Shown here: piece after piece, positions 1-7,613 of the stretch
Numbering within the stretch: position 1 is the first letter of the stretch
Layout: each line of letters opens with the position of its first letter
Source of the DNA: Haemophilus pittmaniae
GTDB lineage: Bacteria; Pseudomonadota; Gammaproteobacteria; Enterobacterales; Pasteurellaceae
Reading direction: 5' to 3'
DNA: 64,000 bases
NCBI RefSeq assembly: GCF_900186995.1
Contig: NZ_LT906463.1
Location: forward strand, 1,364,001 to 1,428,000
Notes under the pieces: generated by a model
What the model saw: only the letters and a program-made list of their open reading frames with translations
Database searches by the model: none
Told to the model about the DNA's origin: nothing
Translations under genes and position numbers: made by a program

Positions 1-449
1 ACGAAGGTCACGTTGCGGCAGAAGTGATCGCAGGGAAAAAACATTACTTTGATCCAAAAGTTATTCCTTCTATTGCTTATACTGAACCAGAAGTGGCTTG
101 GGTAGGTAAAACTGAGAAAGAATGTAAACAAGAAGGTTTAAACTACGAAGTGGCTAAATTCCCTTGGGCAGCTTCAGGTCGTGCGATCGCTTCAGAATGT
201 GCGGAAGGTATGACTAAATTAATCTTCGATAAAGATACTCACCGTGTACTTGGTGGGGCAATCGTTGGTTCTAACGGTGGTGAATTATTAGGTGAAATTG
301 GTCTGGCGATTGAAATGGGTTGTGATGCAGAAGATATTGCATTAACTATCCATGCTCACCCAACACTTCACGAATCTGTTGGTCTTGCAGCTGAAGTGTT
401 TGAAGGTTCGATTACTGACCTTCCAAACGCAAAAGCGAAGAAAAAATAA
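1..449 (+). CDS. lpdA: dihydrolipoyl dehydrogenase E3, C-terminal part
   Basis: This is the 3' end of an E3 flavoprotein that reoxidises dihydrolipoamide in the pyruvate and 2-oxoglutarate dehydrogenase complexes, with NAD as acceptor. The frame is open from base 3, so about 148 residues of a roughly 475-residue protein are visible. They cover the C-terminal dimerisation domain, including TEPEVAWVG and the active-site segment HAHPTLHES, whose His and Glu form the catalytic base pair. The true start lies outside the window. A strong hairpin terminator follows, as expected for the last gene of a pdh operon. Confidence 0.95.
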   Translation, partial: EGHVAAEVIAGKKHYFDPKVIPSIAYTEPEVAWVGKTEKECKQEGLNYEVAKFPWAASGRAIASECAEGMTKLIFDKDTHRVLGGAIVGSNGGELLGEIGLAIEMGCDAEDIALTIHAHPTLHESVGLAAEVFEGSITDLPNAKAKKK

Positions 450-465
450 TTGAAATCTGATAATC

Positions 466-495
466 AAAAGGCAAATTCAATGAATTTGCCTTTTT
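466..495 (+). terminator. rho-independent terminator after lpdA
   Basis: A near-perfect inverted repeat (AAAAGGCAAATTCA against TGAATTTGCCTTTT) ends in a T tract 17 bases after the lpdA stop. Confidence 0.85.
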
Positions 496-617
496 CTTTG
501 AAGTAATTCACATATCTGCATAAAAAATGCATAAAAATTCAAATTCAGCTAGAAAAAAACAGCTTATTTTGATATCCTGCGCGCCGTATTTTTTAGCTTA
601 TTTGATTATTTAGAACA

Positions 618-1169
618 ATGTTAAAGAGATTTTTAATTATTATGGGCTTAGCTGTGTTCACCACAGCCTGTTCAAATGGCCCGAGTACGGCAGGTAATTC
701 GGTGATTTCCGAAAGTGATGATGCCCAACTTTCTGGCTTAATTGCCGATATTCAACAAGGTAAAAACGGTATTCGTAGCCGTATCCGTACTAACCGACCA
801 CAATCCGCATTAGTTGACGATAAAGCATTAGCAGCAGTATATAACGAATGGGTGGGTACCCGTTATCGTATGGGCGGTACAGGAAAAGGTGGTATTGATT
901 GTTCTGCCTTTATGCAAACCGCGTTTGCCGATGCTTTTGGCATTGACCTACCGCGCTCTACTTCGGAACAACGTTATTTAGGACGTAAAATCCAAAAACA
1001 TGAATTGCGTAAAGGCGATTTAGTTTTCTTCCGCGGCAATAATCATGTCGGAGTATATGTGGGACATAATCAATTTATGCATGCCAGTACCAGTCAAGGC
1101 GTTACGATCAGTTCGTTGGATGAAGATTATTGGTCAAGAACCTATACCCAATCCCGTCGTGTAATGTAA
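618..1169 (+). CDS. mepS: NlpC/P60 peptidoglycan endopeptidase lipoprotein (Spr/MepS-like)
   Basis: The 183-residue precursor has a lipoprotein signal with a lipobox ending at Cys18, then a low-complexity linker and an NlpC/P60 domain from about residue 70. The expected catalytic set is present: Cys95 in GGIDCSAF, His143 in NNHVGVYVG and His155 in FMHAST. Enzymes of this family cut the D-Glu/mDAP or crosslink peptide of murein, and the Spr/MepS type is an outer-membrane-anchored murein hydrolase that helps wall expansion. The gene is monocistronic and ends in a terminator made from paired uptake sequences. The NlpC/P60 assignment is firm; the exact MepS orthology is inferred from length, lipobox and domain. 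Confidence 0.85.
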   Translation: MLKRFLIIMGLAVFTTACSNGPSTAGNSVISESDDAQLSGLIADIQQGKNGIRSRIRTNRPQSALVDDKALAAVYNEWVGTRYRMGGTGKGGIDCSAFMQTAFADAFGIDLPRSTSEQRYLGRKIQKHELRKGDLVFFRGNNHVGVYVGHNQFMHASTSQGVTISSLDEDYWSRTYTQSRRVM

Positions 1170-1181
1170 TTTGAATCCAAT

Positions 1182-1214
1182 AAAAAAGTGCGGTAAGTAA
1201 CCGCACTTTTTTTT
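1182..1214. terminator. terminator built from inverted DNA uptake sequences
   Basis: AAGTGCGGT and its complement ACCGCACTT form a stem with flanking A and T tracts, so it could terminate from either side. This is the Hin-type uptake sequence used by naturally competent Haemophilus relatives. Confidence 0.85.
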
Positions 1215-1266
1215 ATGTATTCGAGATTGAGTTTTTCTAACTTTGCTCTAAATGTTATCTTACCGG

Positions 1267-1716
1267 TCAAGCAACGAAACGCATTTGGCCACGACGTGGT
1301 TTCATTTGGTGGATACAATTAGTCACAGTACCTACCAATGGTAAATCATGCCAGTCGGCAATACTGATATTAGCCATTTGTGAATCTAACGACATAAACA
1401 GAAATTCATTACGATTCATTCCTGCAAATTCGTAAATGCGAAAATTCGCCCCATCACCAAGTACAATTAAATCACCTACAAATAATTCATCGCTTTTTTC
1501 AACGACCAACATATCGCCACATTCAATTCCCCAAGCCAGCATATTCGGATTGGTTACCCGCACGAAACAGGTTTGTTGTGGGCGTTTGATGCAATATAAA
1601 TTCAGATCCAATTTTTTATTAAATGTGGATTTTTCAGCGATATCATTAAAAAACGGCATTGGATGATAAGAGAATGTATTGTCGTTTTGAGCAACGTGGT
1701 TAGCATAGTTCATCAT
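1267..1716 (-). CDS. UmuD-like S24-family protein lacking the catalytic dyad
   Basis: The 149-residue protein aligns by eye with the LexA/UmuD S24 peptidase fold. The segment around residues 37-97 parallels UmuD (FVRVTNPNML, GIECGDMLVVE, GDLIVLGDGANFRIYEF). The catalytic Ser slot is Asn58 and the Lys slot is Tyr95, so autocleavage of the UmuD to UmuD' type looks impossible. No umuC homologue is adjacent. The start ATG has a good AAAGGA ribosome site. Its promoter has TTGACA and TATATT with a LexA box filling the spacer, so it is very probably a damage-inducible gene. It could be a regulatory or structural subunit, or a decaying UmuD; the function is unknown. Confidence 0.8.
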   Translation of the reverse strand: MMNYANHVAQNDNTFSYHPMPFFNDIAEKSTFNKKLDLNLYCIKRPQQTCFVRVTNPNMLAWGIECGDMLVVEKSDELFVGDLIVLGDGANFRIYEFAGMNRNEFLFMSLDSQMANISIADWHDLPLVGTVTNCIHQMKPRRGQMRFVA

Positions 1717-1775
1717 CTTGATTTCCTTTTGTACTGGATAAATTAATTGTTAACATGGTTGTTTGTACAGTTGTT

Positions 1776-1805
1776 AATATACTGATGTTGTATACAGTGT
1801 GTCAA
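1776..1805 (-). promoter_or_regulatory. SOS promoter with LexA box for the UmuD-like gene
   Basis: Reading on the minus strand, TTGACA (1800-1805) and TATATT (1776-1781) are separated by 18 bases. Positions 1782-1797 within that spacer read CTGATGTTGTATACAG on the plus strand, the CTG-N10-CAG LexA operator. Repressor there would block RNA polymerase directly. Confidence 0.85.
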
Positions 1806-1993
1806 TAGTCTAAAAAAAATTTTTTTATAGCCCGATTTTTTAGAAAAAATTTAGTGAGATAGAAAAAATTTCACTTTTGATTGAAAAATAATAGAAAACG
1901 TTTTCTTTTGATATTGATTTAAGCTATCTTTGCTCGCGCTTAGGTGGATCTTAATGATCTGAAGTTTAACTTAACATTTATATAATAATCCTT

Positions 1994-3241
1994 ATGAACA
2001 CATCACGTTTAATTCATTTTCTCTTCCAAGGTAATTTGGTCAAACGAATTGCTATTGGTTTACTTCTCGGAATCCTAGTTGCTGTCGTTGATCCAAGCAT
2101 TGAAACCGCCCTTGGTTTTAGCTTGGCCGATAAAGTCGGTGTACTTGGTACAATTTTCGTTAAAGCCTTACGTGCCGTAGCTCCAATCCTTATTTTCTTC
2201 TTAGTTATGGCGGCACTTGCCAATAAAAAAATTGGCGCCAAAAGCAACATGAAAGAAATTATCGTGTTGTATTTGCTAGGCACTTTCTTAGCGGCTGTTA
2301 TTGCTGTACTTGCCAGCCTAGTTTTCCCATCAGAAGTTGCTCTGACTACTGGTCAGGATGTGAGCTCTGCTCCAAAAGCGGTTGGTGACGTATTATTAAC
2401 TCTTGTATTGAACGTAGTAGACAACCCATTAAACGCGATTTTCCAAGCTAACTTTATTGGGGTTTTGGCTTGGTCTATCGGTCTTGGCTTAGCATTACGT
2501 CATGCAGCGGAGACGACCAAACAGATCGTTAATGATTTTGCCGAAGCAATTTCTAAAATCGTTTACATCATCATTGCATTTGCACCATTCGGTGTATTTG
2601 GTTTAGTGGCACAAATTTTTGCCGATAAAGGTTTGAGTGCGTTGGCCGGTTATGTGCATTTACTTGCGGTATTGCTTGGTTCAATGTTCTTTGTGGCATT
2701 TGTCGTCAACCCACTGTTAGTTTTCTGGAAAATTCGTCGCAACCCGTATCCATTGGTCTGGACCTGTGTGCGTGAAAGTGGCGTAATGGCCTTCTTTACC
2801 CGTAGTTCTGCAGCCAATATTCCGGTGAACATTGAACTTGCAAAACGTTTGAATCTTGATGAAGAAACCTATTCTGTAGCGATTCCGTTGGGTGCCAACA
2901 TCAATATGGCGGGGGCAGCAATTACTATTACTGTATTGACCCTAGCCGCGGTGCATACACTTGGTATAGAAGTCTCTTTCTTGAGCGCCTTATTGTTAAG
3001 TGTTGTGGCAGCTCTTTGCGCATGTGGTGCTTCCGGTGTTGCGGGCGGTTCATTATTGTTAATTCCGTTAGCCTGTAGCTTATTCGGGGTTTCCGACGAT
3101 ATTGCGGCACAAATGATCGGTGTAGGTTTTGTTATCGGTATTTTGCAAGACTCCACGGAAACAGCACTAAACTCCTCAACTGACGTATTATTTACTGCGG
3201 CGGTTTGTATGGAAGAAGAGCGTAAAAAAGCACAAGCTTAA
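1994..3241 (+). CDS. sstT: Na+/serine-threonine symporter SstT
   Basis: A 415-residue member of the dicarboxylate/amino acid:cation symporter family. It imports serine and threonine with sodium across the inner membrane. About eight hydrophobic segments and two re-entrant loops are visible. The family signatures lie near residues 268-320: [11 protein letters not shown], then [11 protein letters not shown], which bind substrate and Na+. Length matches E. coli SstT (414). It is divergent from the SOS-regulated UmuD-like gene and ends in a strong terminator, so it is probably monocistronic. No strong Shine-Dalgarno is visible before the ATG. Confidence 0.93.
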   Translation: MNTSRLIHFLFQGNLVKRIAIGLLLGILVAVVDPSIETALGFSLADKVGVLGTIFVKALRAVAPILIFFLVMAALANKKIGAKSNMKEIIVLYLLGTFLAAVIAVLASLVFPSEVALTTGQDVSSAPKAVGDVLLTLVLNVVDNPLNAIFQANFIGVLAWSIGLGLALRHAAETTKQIVNDFAEAISKIVYIIIAFAPFGVFGLVAQIFADKGLSALAGYVHLLAVLLGSMFFVAFVVNPLLVFWKIRRNPYPLVWTCVRESGVMAFFTRSSAANIPVNIELAKRLNLDEETYSVAIPLGANINMAGAAITITVLTLAAVHTLGIEVSFLSALLLSVVAALCACGASGVAGGSLLLIPLACSLFGVSDDIAAQMIGVGFVIGILQDSTETALNSSTDVLFTAAVCMEEERKKAQA

Positions 3242-3256
3242 GTTGATATAGCAATC

Positions 3257-3283
3257 AGGGCGGGATAATCCCGCCCTTTTTAT
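3257..3283 (+). terminator. rho-independent terminator after sstT
   Basis: AGGGCGGGA and TCCCGCCCT form a perfect 9-bp stem with a TAA loop, followed by a T tract. Confidence 0.93.
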
Positions 3284-3289
3284 ATTTTT

Positions 3290-3362
3290 TTAATCAATGC
3301 TAATAAAATCAATGGCTTAGCGTTTGTTTTAAGAAAAACTTTAGTTTTTGAAGGGGCGTTTT
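3290..3362 (+). repeat. dispersed 3' stem-loop element, copy 1
   Basis: The core TAATAAAATCAATGGCTTA begins at 3301, and the GGGGCGTTTTA block at 3353-3362 runs into the modF start codon. Flanks AATCAATGC and GCGTTTGTT can pair around the core. The AAGGGG of the element sits at Shine-Dalgarno distance from the modF ATG. Confidence 0.8.
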
Positions 3363-4823
3363 ATGACGGCAGAAAAGGCAACATTAATAATCAAGGATGC
3401 GGTTTTTGCACTTTCCCAACATCGACAATTATCGTTACCGCAATTTACCCTTGAAAAAGGCCAATATTGGGCTGTAGTTGGTGGCAATGGTAGTGGCAAA
3501 AGTGCTTTTGCGCAGGCGCTGTGCGGTGAATTGGAATTAAGCGAAGGCTGCTATCAAAACGGCTTTGCTTGTGTGCGTAGTTTTTCCTTTGAAAAACAAC
3601 GTGCACGTCTAGAGGAGACGTTAAAAGCATTGCGCAACGACGATGTGGCACCAGAATTTTTTGGGCAAACTGCATTAGAGGTTATTTTAGGTGAGCAAGG
3701 CGATCTTGTTCGCGCCCAGGAAGTGGCTCAACAATTGGCGATTGAACCCTTACTTGATCGGTTTTTTATCAAATTATCTACCGGAGAAAGTCGCAAGGTA
3801 TTATTGGCTCGTGCATTAATGGATAAACCGGATTTGTTGGTGTTGGATGAACCTTTTGAAGGTTTAGACCAAGCTTCGGTTGCTGCATGGACTGAATTGT
3901 TGGGGCGACTGACCGAACAATGTGCGATAGTATTAATTGTGAATCGTCTTGCCGATATTCCGCCACAGGCGGATCATTTGGCCTTGTTAGACAAATTGAT
4001 GCTAATTTTAGCCGATGAGCGTGCGGCGATTGAGGCGCAAAGCCTGTATCACCAATTAGTGTATGCGGAAAATGCAGCAAATGTGGAATTGCCTACGCCT
4101 GCGGCGCCTTTAGAAGGTGCGCCATTCTCTCCTTATTTTGTGCTGCGCGATGTGACTGTGAGTTATTCTGGTAAGGCTATTTTGAGTCATTTAAATTGGA
4201 CGGTGGAAGCCGGTCAGCATTGGTGGATTAAAGGTCCGAATGGTGCGGGGAAATCAACCTTGCTTTCCTTGATTAATGGCGATAATCCGCAAGCCTTTTC
4301 CAATCAGGTGGAAATTTTTGGTCGGCAGCGGGGAAGTGGTGAAACCGTTTGGGAAATTAAGCAAAAAATCGGTTGTGTCGGTAGTCAGTTGCACATGGAT
4401 TATCGGGTGAATTGCTCCGCATTGGATGTGGTACTTTCCGGCTTTTTCGATAGTATTGGCGTATATTGCAAAGTACCAGATGCATTACGTTTAAAGGCCA
4501 TGCAATGGCTACAGCGGGTGCATTTGGGAGATTTAGCAAAAGCACCATTTCGTTCACTTTCATGGGGACAGCAACGTTTATTGCTGATCCTACGGGCAAT
4601 GGTAAAACATCCACCGGTATTGATTTTGGATGAGCCATTTCAGGGATTGGACGGGCTTAATCGAAAATTGGTACGCCAGTTTGTCGATCAATTAGCGATG
4701 AATAGCCAGACGCAGCTTTTATTTGTTTCCCATCGGGACGAAGATATACCCGATTGCATTACTCATGTTTTTGAATTTATTAAAGAAAATGAGGGATATC
4801 GATATATACAACAGGCCCGTTGA
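3363..4823 (+). CDS. modF: tandem ABC ATPase, ModF-like
   Basis: A 486-residue soluble protein with two ABC ATPase modules and no membrane segments. Module 1 has Walker A GGNGSGKS, signature LSTGESRKV and Walker B LLVLDEPFEGLD. Module 2 has GPNGAGKST, LSWGQQRLL and VLILDEPFQGLD. Length and layout match E. coli ModF (490), a molybdate-linked ATPase of uncertain role. No molybdate permease genes are nearby, so transport is not implied. ATG at 3363 was preferred to an upstream TTG because AAGGGG sits six bases before it. That ribosome site belongs to repeat copy 1. Confidence 0.82.
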   Translation: MTAEKATLIIKDAVFALSQHRQLSLPQFTLEKGQYWAVVGGNGSGKSAFAQALCGELELSEGCYQNGFACVRSFSFEKQRARLEETLKALRNDDVAPEFFGQTALEVILGEQGDLVRAQEVAQQLAIEPLLDRFFIKLSTGESRKVLLARALMDKPDLLVLDEPFEGLDQASVAAWTELLGRLTEQCAIVLIVNRLADIPPQADHLALLDKLMLILADERAAIEAQSLYHQLVYAENAANVELPTPAAPLEGAPFSPYFVLRDVTVSYSGKAILSHLNWTVEAGQHWWIKGPNGAGKSTLLSLINGDNPQAFSNQVEIFGRQRGSGETVWEIKQKIGCVGSQLHMDYRVNCSALDVVLSGFFDSIGVYCKVPDALRLKAMQWLQRVHLGDLAKAPFRSLSWGQQRLLLILRAMVKHPPVLILDEPFQGLDGLNRKLVRQFVDQLAMNSQTQLLFVSHRDEDIPDCITHVFEFIKENEGYRYIQQAR

Positions 4824-4868
4824 TTTGATAGACTCTCAGGGATTTTTTATTTAACTAAGGAGCAACCT

Positions 4869-5783
4869 ATGGAAGGTTTATCAATTGCTGCAATAGTGTT
4901 TATTGTGTTAGCTATTGTAGTGTTATTTTCCACCCTAAAAACCGTACCGCAAGGTTATAACTGGACGATTGAGCGTTTTGGGCGTTATACCCACACCTTA
5001 ATGCCGGGCTTAAACTTCGTTGTACCATTTGTGGATCGTGTTGGCCGTAAGATCAATATGATGGAACAGGTATTAGATATTCCATCACAAGAAGTCATTT
5101 CTAAGGATAACGCCAACGTATCTATTGATGCGGTCTGTTTCGTACAGGTGATTGATGCCCGTAGCGCGGCTTATGAGGTGAATCATTTAGAACAGGCGAT
5201 TATCAATTTAACCATGACTAATATTCGTACCGTATTAGGTTCGATGGAATTGGATGAAATGCTTTCCCAACGTGACTCCATTAACGGTCGTTTGTTGGCT
5301 ATTGTGGATGAAGCGACCAATCCTTGGGGGATTAAAGTTACCCGTATTGAAATTCGTGATGTGCGTCCACCACGTGAATTGATTGATTCCATGAATGCGC
5401 AAATGAAGGCAGAACGTAATAAACGTGCGGAAGTCTTGGAAGCGGAAGGTATTCGTCAGGCGGAAATTCTACGTGCAGAAGGGGAAAAACAAGCCCGTAT
5501 TCTGAAAGCGGAAGGGGAACGTCAAGAAGCCTTCTTACAAGCAGAAGCACGTGAACGTGCAGCGGAAGCGGAAGCGAAAGCAACTCAAATGGTGTCAGAA
5601 GCAATTGCTAGTGGTGATACCAAAGCGATCAATTACTTTATCGCACAAAAATACACGGAAGCCTTAAAACAAATCGGTGGTTCACCGAACAGCAAAGTGG
5701 TGATGATGCCGCTTGAAGCTGGCAATTTAATCGGCTCGGTAGCGGGCATTGCCGAACTGTTAAAAGGCGACAAAAAAGCGTAA
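4869..5783 (+). CDS. qmcA: SPFH/band-7 membrane protein QmcA-like
   Basis: A 304-residue stomatin/prohibitin-family protein. An N-terminal membrane anchor (about residues 5-25) is followed by an SPFH domain and then a long charged helix with repeated RAEGE-type segments (about 180-250), typical of oligomeric membrane scaffolds. It starts after an AAGGAG ribosome site seven bases upstream. The next gene encodes an NfeD protein, the usual partner of this family; together they are thought to organise membrane microdomains or quality control. A paired-uptake-sequence hairpin lies between the two genes. Confidence 0.88.
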   Translation: MEGLSIAAIVFIVLAIVVLFSTLKTVPQGYNWTIERFGRYTHTLMPGLNFVVPFVDRVGRKINMMEQVLDIPSQEVISKDNANVSIDAVCFVQVIDARSAAYEVNHLEQAIINLTMTNIRTVLGSMELDEMLSQRDSINGRLLAIVDEATNPWGIKVTRIEIRDVRPPRELIDSMNAQMKAERNKRAEVLEAEGIRQAEILRAEGEKQARILKAEGERQEAFLQAEARERAAEAEAKATQMVSEAIASGDTKAINYFIAQKYTEALKQIGGSPNSKVVMMPLEAGNLIGSVAGIAELLKGDKKA

Positions 5784-5789
5784 TTTCCT

Positions 5790-5819
5790 AAAGTGCGGTT
5801 AAAAATGACCGCACTTTTT
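5790..5819. terminator. uptake-sequence hairpin between qmcA and nfeD
   Basis: AAAGTGCGGT and ACCGCACTTT flank a short loop and are followed by T residues. It lies inside an apparent operon, so it may act as a partial terminator that lowers downstream expression. Confidence 0.7.
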
Positions 5820-5835
5820 CTCTCAAGGAGTTGAT

Positions 5836-6291
5836 ATGGCAGATTGGCTAACAACCTGGTCGGTGTGGCATTGGTTGGTATTAGGTTTTGTATTGTTAAT
5901 TGCTGAAACCCTCGTACCCGGCGTATTTTTATTATGGTGGGGCTTAGCCGCGATTGTGGCTGCTGGCGTGATGGCGTTAGTACCGGGGCTATCCTTAACC
6001 GTTTTAGCCGTGTTTTATGCGATTTTAGCGATTATATTCTCGTTGCTTTGGTGGAAATACCAACATAGCAAAGATAATCAGGATCAATCTCGTACAACCT
6101 TAAACCAACGGGATCATACTTTGTTAGGTAAAAAAGGAACGGTGTTAGAAATTGGTTCTAACGGTATTGGTCGCGGTGCCTTTGGCGACACCACATGGCG
6201 TATTCAAGGTGAGCATTTAACGGTGAATGATCTTGTGGTGGTAGAACGCGTTGATGGCATCACATTGTTAGTTAAAAAGGTGGCAGAATGA
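5836..6291 (+). CDS. NfeD-like membrane protein
   Basis: A 151-residue short-form NfeD protein with about three hydrophobic helices in residues 10-75, followed by a soluble C-terminal part (about 90-151) of the size of the NfeD OB-fold domain. It is coupled to the SPFH gene upstream and overlaps the next gene by ATGA (6288-6291), implying translational coupling. An AAGGAG site precedes the ATG. In E. coli the QmcA partner of this type is YbbK/YbbL-linked; the precise cellular role is not known. Confidence 0.82.
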   Translation: MADWLTTWSVWHWLVLGFVLLIAETLVPGVFLLWWGLAAIVAAGVMALVPGLSLTVLAVFYAILAIIFSLLWWKYQHSKDNQDQSRTTLNQRDHTLLGKKGTVLEIGSNGIGRGAFGDTTWRIQGEHLTVNDLVVVERVDGITLLVKKVAE

Positions 6292-6890
6292 ATCATTTAA
6301 TTATTTTTGCACATCCTAATAGCCAAAAAAGTTTTGGTCGTGCAATCGTGGAACGCATTGTAAAAGCAAGCCAACAACTTGGTGTTGAAACCCATTTACG
6401 TGATCTGTACACGATGGAATTTAACCCGATTATTTCCTTTGAAGAATTACAATCGGCCAATAAAGGTATTATTCCGGCAGAAATCCAGCAGGAACATGAG
6501 TTTATTCGCCAAGCGGATTTGATTACGATGGTTTATCCGTTGTGGTGGATGGGCTTTCCGGCGATGCTAAAAGGCTATTTAGACCGCGTACTCACGCATG
6601 GTTTTGCCTATAAAACGGAGAATGGTGAGTCCAAAGGCCTTATTCACGGTAAAGCAATGCAGCAATTTATCACCATTGGTAGCAGCGTGGCGCAATACCA
6701 AGAATTTGGCGTTGATAAATCCCTTAATCATTGTTTGGTTAATGGTTTATTTAATTATTGTGGTATTGAAAATGTGGATTACACGCTGTTCGGAGATATT
6801 CACATTATCGATGATGCAGCCCGCCAGGCGATGCTTGACGAAGCTGCTGAAAAAACAACGGCAAAATTAACCGCACTTTTAGCTCAATAG
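6288..6890 (+). CDS. NAD(P)H:quinone oxidoreductase, flavodoxin-2 family
   Basis: A 200-residue FMN/FAD-binding enzyme of the NQO1/KefF/MdaB type. It starts with MNHLIIFAHPNSQKSFGRA, whose N-terminal strand and Ser-rich loop bind flavin phosphate. The family core YPLWWMGFPAMLKGYLDR lies near residues 84-101, and GFAY lies near residues 105-108. The predicted role is two-electron reduction of quinones or other electrophiles in the cytosol. It is translationally coupled to nfeD. Its 3' end contains an uptake sequence (ACCGCACTTTT). Whether it serves a KefF-like potassium efflux system cannot be told, because no kefC is nearby. Confidence 0.82.
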   Translation: MNHLIIFAHPNSQKSFGRAIVERIVKASQQLGVETHLRDLYTMEFNPIISFEELQSANKGIIPAEIQQEHEFIRQADLITMVYPLWWMGFPAMLKGYLDRVLTHGFAYKTENGESKGLIHGKAMQQFITIGSSVAQYQEFGVDKSLNHCLVNGLFNYCGIENVDYTLFGDIHIIDDAARQAMLDEAAEKTTAKLTALLAQ

Positions 6891-6916
6891 TGAGCACAAT
6901 TATAGGAAAGCAACGG

Positions 6917-7474
6917 ATGTCAGAAACTCAAGTCAATAATTTCTCTTTAATTAGCCGCTTATTCGGCAATTTATTTTATCGTAGTCCCACGGATCCAATT
7001 TTGAGTGGGGTGTTTGGTTGGTTACAACAACAGGGCTTAAGCCAAGTATGGGCACTTTCTACGGACAAGGAAAGTGAAGCGGCCATAGATAATTTGCAGA
7101 TGAAAATTGATTTGACGTTGCTTGATCGCGAGTATCAAAAATTGTTCGGAGCAGAAGGGAACGTACCTACAGCCATTTCAAGCTACGATATGGATGTGCA
7201 ACGTTTTGTGGATTTTCGTAATGCTCGTAATGTACCGGAAGCAGAAAACGTGGATCATTTCGCCTTGTTATTACTTACGGCCTCTTGGTTGGAAGATAAC
7301 ACTGAATCCCTTTCAGCCCAGCAGGATTTATTTGGGGATTTTCTGTTGCCTTGTGCTGCGAAATTCTTAACCCAAGTAGAAACCTATGCGACATTGCCGT
7401 TTTATCGTTCATTGGCTTATTTAACCCGAGAAATCTTAGCGGCAATGGCCGATGAACTGGAAGAGGCAGAATAA
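6917..7474 (+). CDS. TorD-family redox enzyme maturation chaperone
   Basis: A 185-residue all-helical protein of the TorD/DmsD/YcdY group, which binds twin-arginine signal peptides or helps insert molybdenum cofactor into DMSO-reductase-type enzymes. Family features are the segment LLDREYQKLFGAEGN and the later DHFALLLLTASWL helix. ATG 6917 was chosen over GTG 6890 because an AGGAAAG site lies just upstream. No molybdoenzyme gene is adjacent, so the client is unknown. Repeat copy 2 lies downstream. Confidence 0.78.
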   Translation: MSETQVNNFSLISRLFGNLFYRSPTDPILSGVFGWLQQQGLSQVWALSTDKESEAAIDNLQMKIDLTLLDREYQKLFGAEGNVPTAISSYDMDVQRFVDFRNARNVPEAENVDHFALLLLTASWLEDNTESLSAQQDLFGDFLLPCAAKFLTQVETYATLPFYRSLAYLTREILAAMADELEEAE

Positions 7475-7514
7475 TTTGAGTTTATTCGGCCTTTCAATAG
7501 GGTTTTAAAAGGAC

Positions 7515-7580
7515 TTCTAATAAAATCAATGGGTTACAATGTATTTTCGGCAAAACGATAAAAAACAGCCCAGCGTTTTA
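7515..7580 (+). repeat. dispersed 3' stem-loop element, copy 2
   Basis: The core TAATAAAATCAATGGGTTA is at 7518-7536. The usual GGGGCGTTTTA block is degraded to CAGCGTTTTAAA and merges into the terminator shared by the convergent genes. Confidence 0.7.
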
Positions 7581-7600
7581 AAGCGCCGGGCTGTTTGTTT
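7561..7600. terminator. bidirectional terminator between the TorD-family gene and gyrA
   Basis: AAACAGCCC and GGGCTGTTT form a stem with an additional inner GCG/CGC pairing. It is flanked by A and T tracts and lies between convergent genes. Confidence 0.85.
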
Positions 7601-7613
7601 ATGGGAAATGGCT

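Noticed and set aside
1850..1880. AGTGA...TCACT inverted repeat upstream of sstT as a CRP site
   Set aside because: The half-sites are 13 bases apart instead of 6, so CRP binding is unlikely.
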